In this document: piece after piece, positions 63,409 to 64,000 of the stretch
Numbering within the stretch: the stretch's first letter is position 1
Layout of the letters: each line of letters begins with the position of its first letter
Assembly (NCBI RefSeq): GCF_021155765.1
Contig: NC_060107.1
Span: 10,464,501 to 10,528,500 of the forward strand
Direction: 5' to 3'
DNA: 64,000 nucleotides
Source: Diprion similis
Taxonomy: Eukaryota > Arthropoda > Insecta > Hymenoptera > Diprionidae
Position numbers and translations under genes: made by a program
The notes under the pieces: model-generated
The model's input: only the letters and a program-made list of their open reading frames with translations
Databases searched by the model: none
What the model was told of the DNA's origin: nothing

Positions 63409-64000
63409 CTGTAAATGGCGAACAATTAATTAAAGTTTGGAAAACTATAATATTTACCCTGGCGAAAATTATTTTCAAAAATTGATCATCAATTTTCTCA
63501 GTATTTTTTTTTCATAACAATCTCTGAGAAATTCTGATAATAACTAACAATAAGAGTGTCGTACAAATTCCAATTTATATACAATGTAGGAAATTAATTT
63601 CGGCGCATTTATGAGAAGACTCTTATTTTTTCGAAATTCTTAAAAAAATTTCGTAATTCTAGTTTTAGTGCAAATATTCTTTTATAGATAAGTCAAGATC
63701 CTTGAAACTACCTTGTAGAAATTACTTTCAACTACTTCTAAAAATTTCCAAATTCTCTCAGAAACCATGATAGTTTTCGATCACGCGGTACCATCAAAAA
63801 ATGCGCAGAACCCCAAAACTCTGATTCTTTTACATTTTCGATAAAAAATTAATTTGAAACGAATAAGAGAAATTTTTTTTTATCTCGAAACTCAACTTTC
63901 TTCGAAATAATAAGAAACTTGAAATCTCAAACTCTTTCAAGATATTGAGTAGAAAATGAAATTCAAAAAGATTATGACGTCTTTCCAGAAACTCTTTAGG
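63409..64000 (-). other. Intron of the SLC17 gene
   Basis: AT-rich sequence without recognisable exons. The next upstream exon should lie past the right edge. Confidence 0.6.

Overview
The window is nuclear DNA from an insect. It is AT-rich, its genes are split by introns with GT..AG junctions, and microsatellites, decayed transposons and viral fossils fill much of the space between genes. The gene set (frizzled, an IDLSRF-type prohormone-4 precursor, a Methuselah-like receptor, NSUN4, an SLC17 transporter) fits a hymenopteran, and a sawfly-like species would be a reasonable guess, but the species is an inference.

Layout. 0-13 kb is an accessory region with no intact conserved gene. It holds the 3' end of a dead pogo/Tigger-type transposase (160-750, +), part of a dead Polinton/Maverick-type DNA polymerase B (740-1830, -), a fragment resembling a viral membrane glycoprotein (3347-3925, +), a tandem duplication (8.2-8.5 kb), a possible small spliced transcript (9.25-9.77 kb, +) and a densovirus-like NS fossil (10.7-11.7 kb, +) lying between two direct repeats of about 300 bp. 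14.3-16.8 kb carries frizzled in two coding exons. 23.4-28.4 kb carries the prohormone-4 precursor in four exons. 34.2-39.5 kb (-) carries a complete Methuselah-like class B GPCR in five exons. 41.0-42.3 kb (+) carries a two-exon gene for a 107-residue secreted protein that I do not recognise. 45.0-52.9 kb (-) carries an eight-exon gene for a 787-residue protein with an N-terminal coiled coil and a C-terminal CAP-Gly domain. 55.9-59.5 kb (+) carries the mitochondrial rRNA methyltransferase NSUN4 in eight exons. 61.9-63.4 kb (-) carries the 3' part of an SLC17 transporter whose 5' end lies beyond the window.

The genes are independent units on alternating strands, as is usual in insects. Their common theme is loose: two receptors (Wnt/planar polarity and Methuselah type), a peptide precursor and a second small secreted protein lie within 30 kb of each other. 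All exon chains were built by hand from splice sites; every complete chain keeps one open frame across all junctions, which is the main internal check.

Between the genes the most striking structure is a dispersed, non-coding repeat family of about 200 bp with a palindromic core (CGATCAGCTGATCG). At least ten full or partial copies in both orientations lie between 18 kb and 62 kb, several of them in introns or beside 3' ends.
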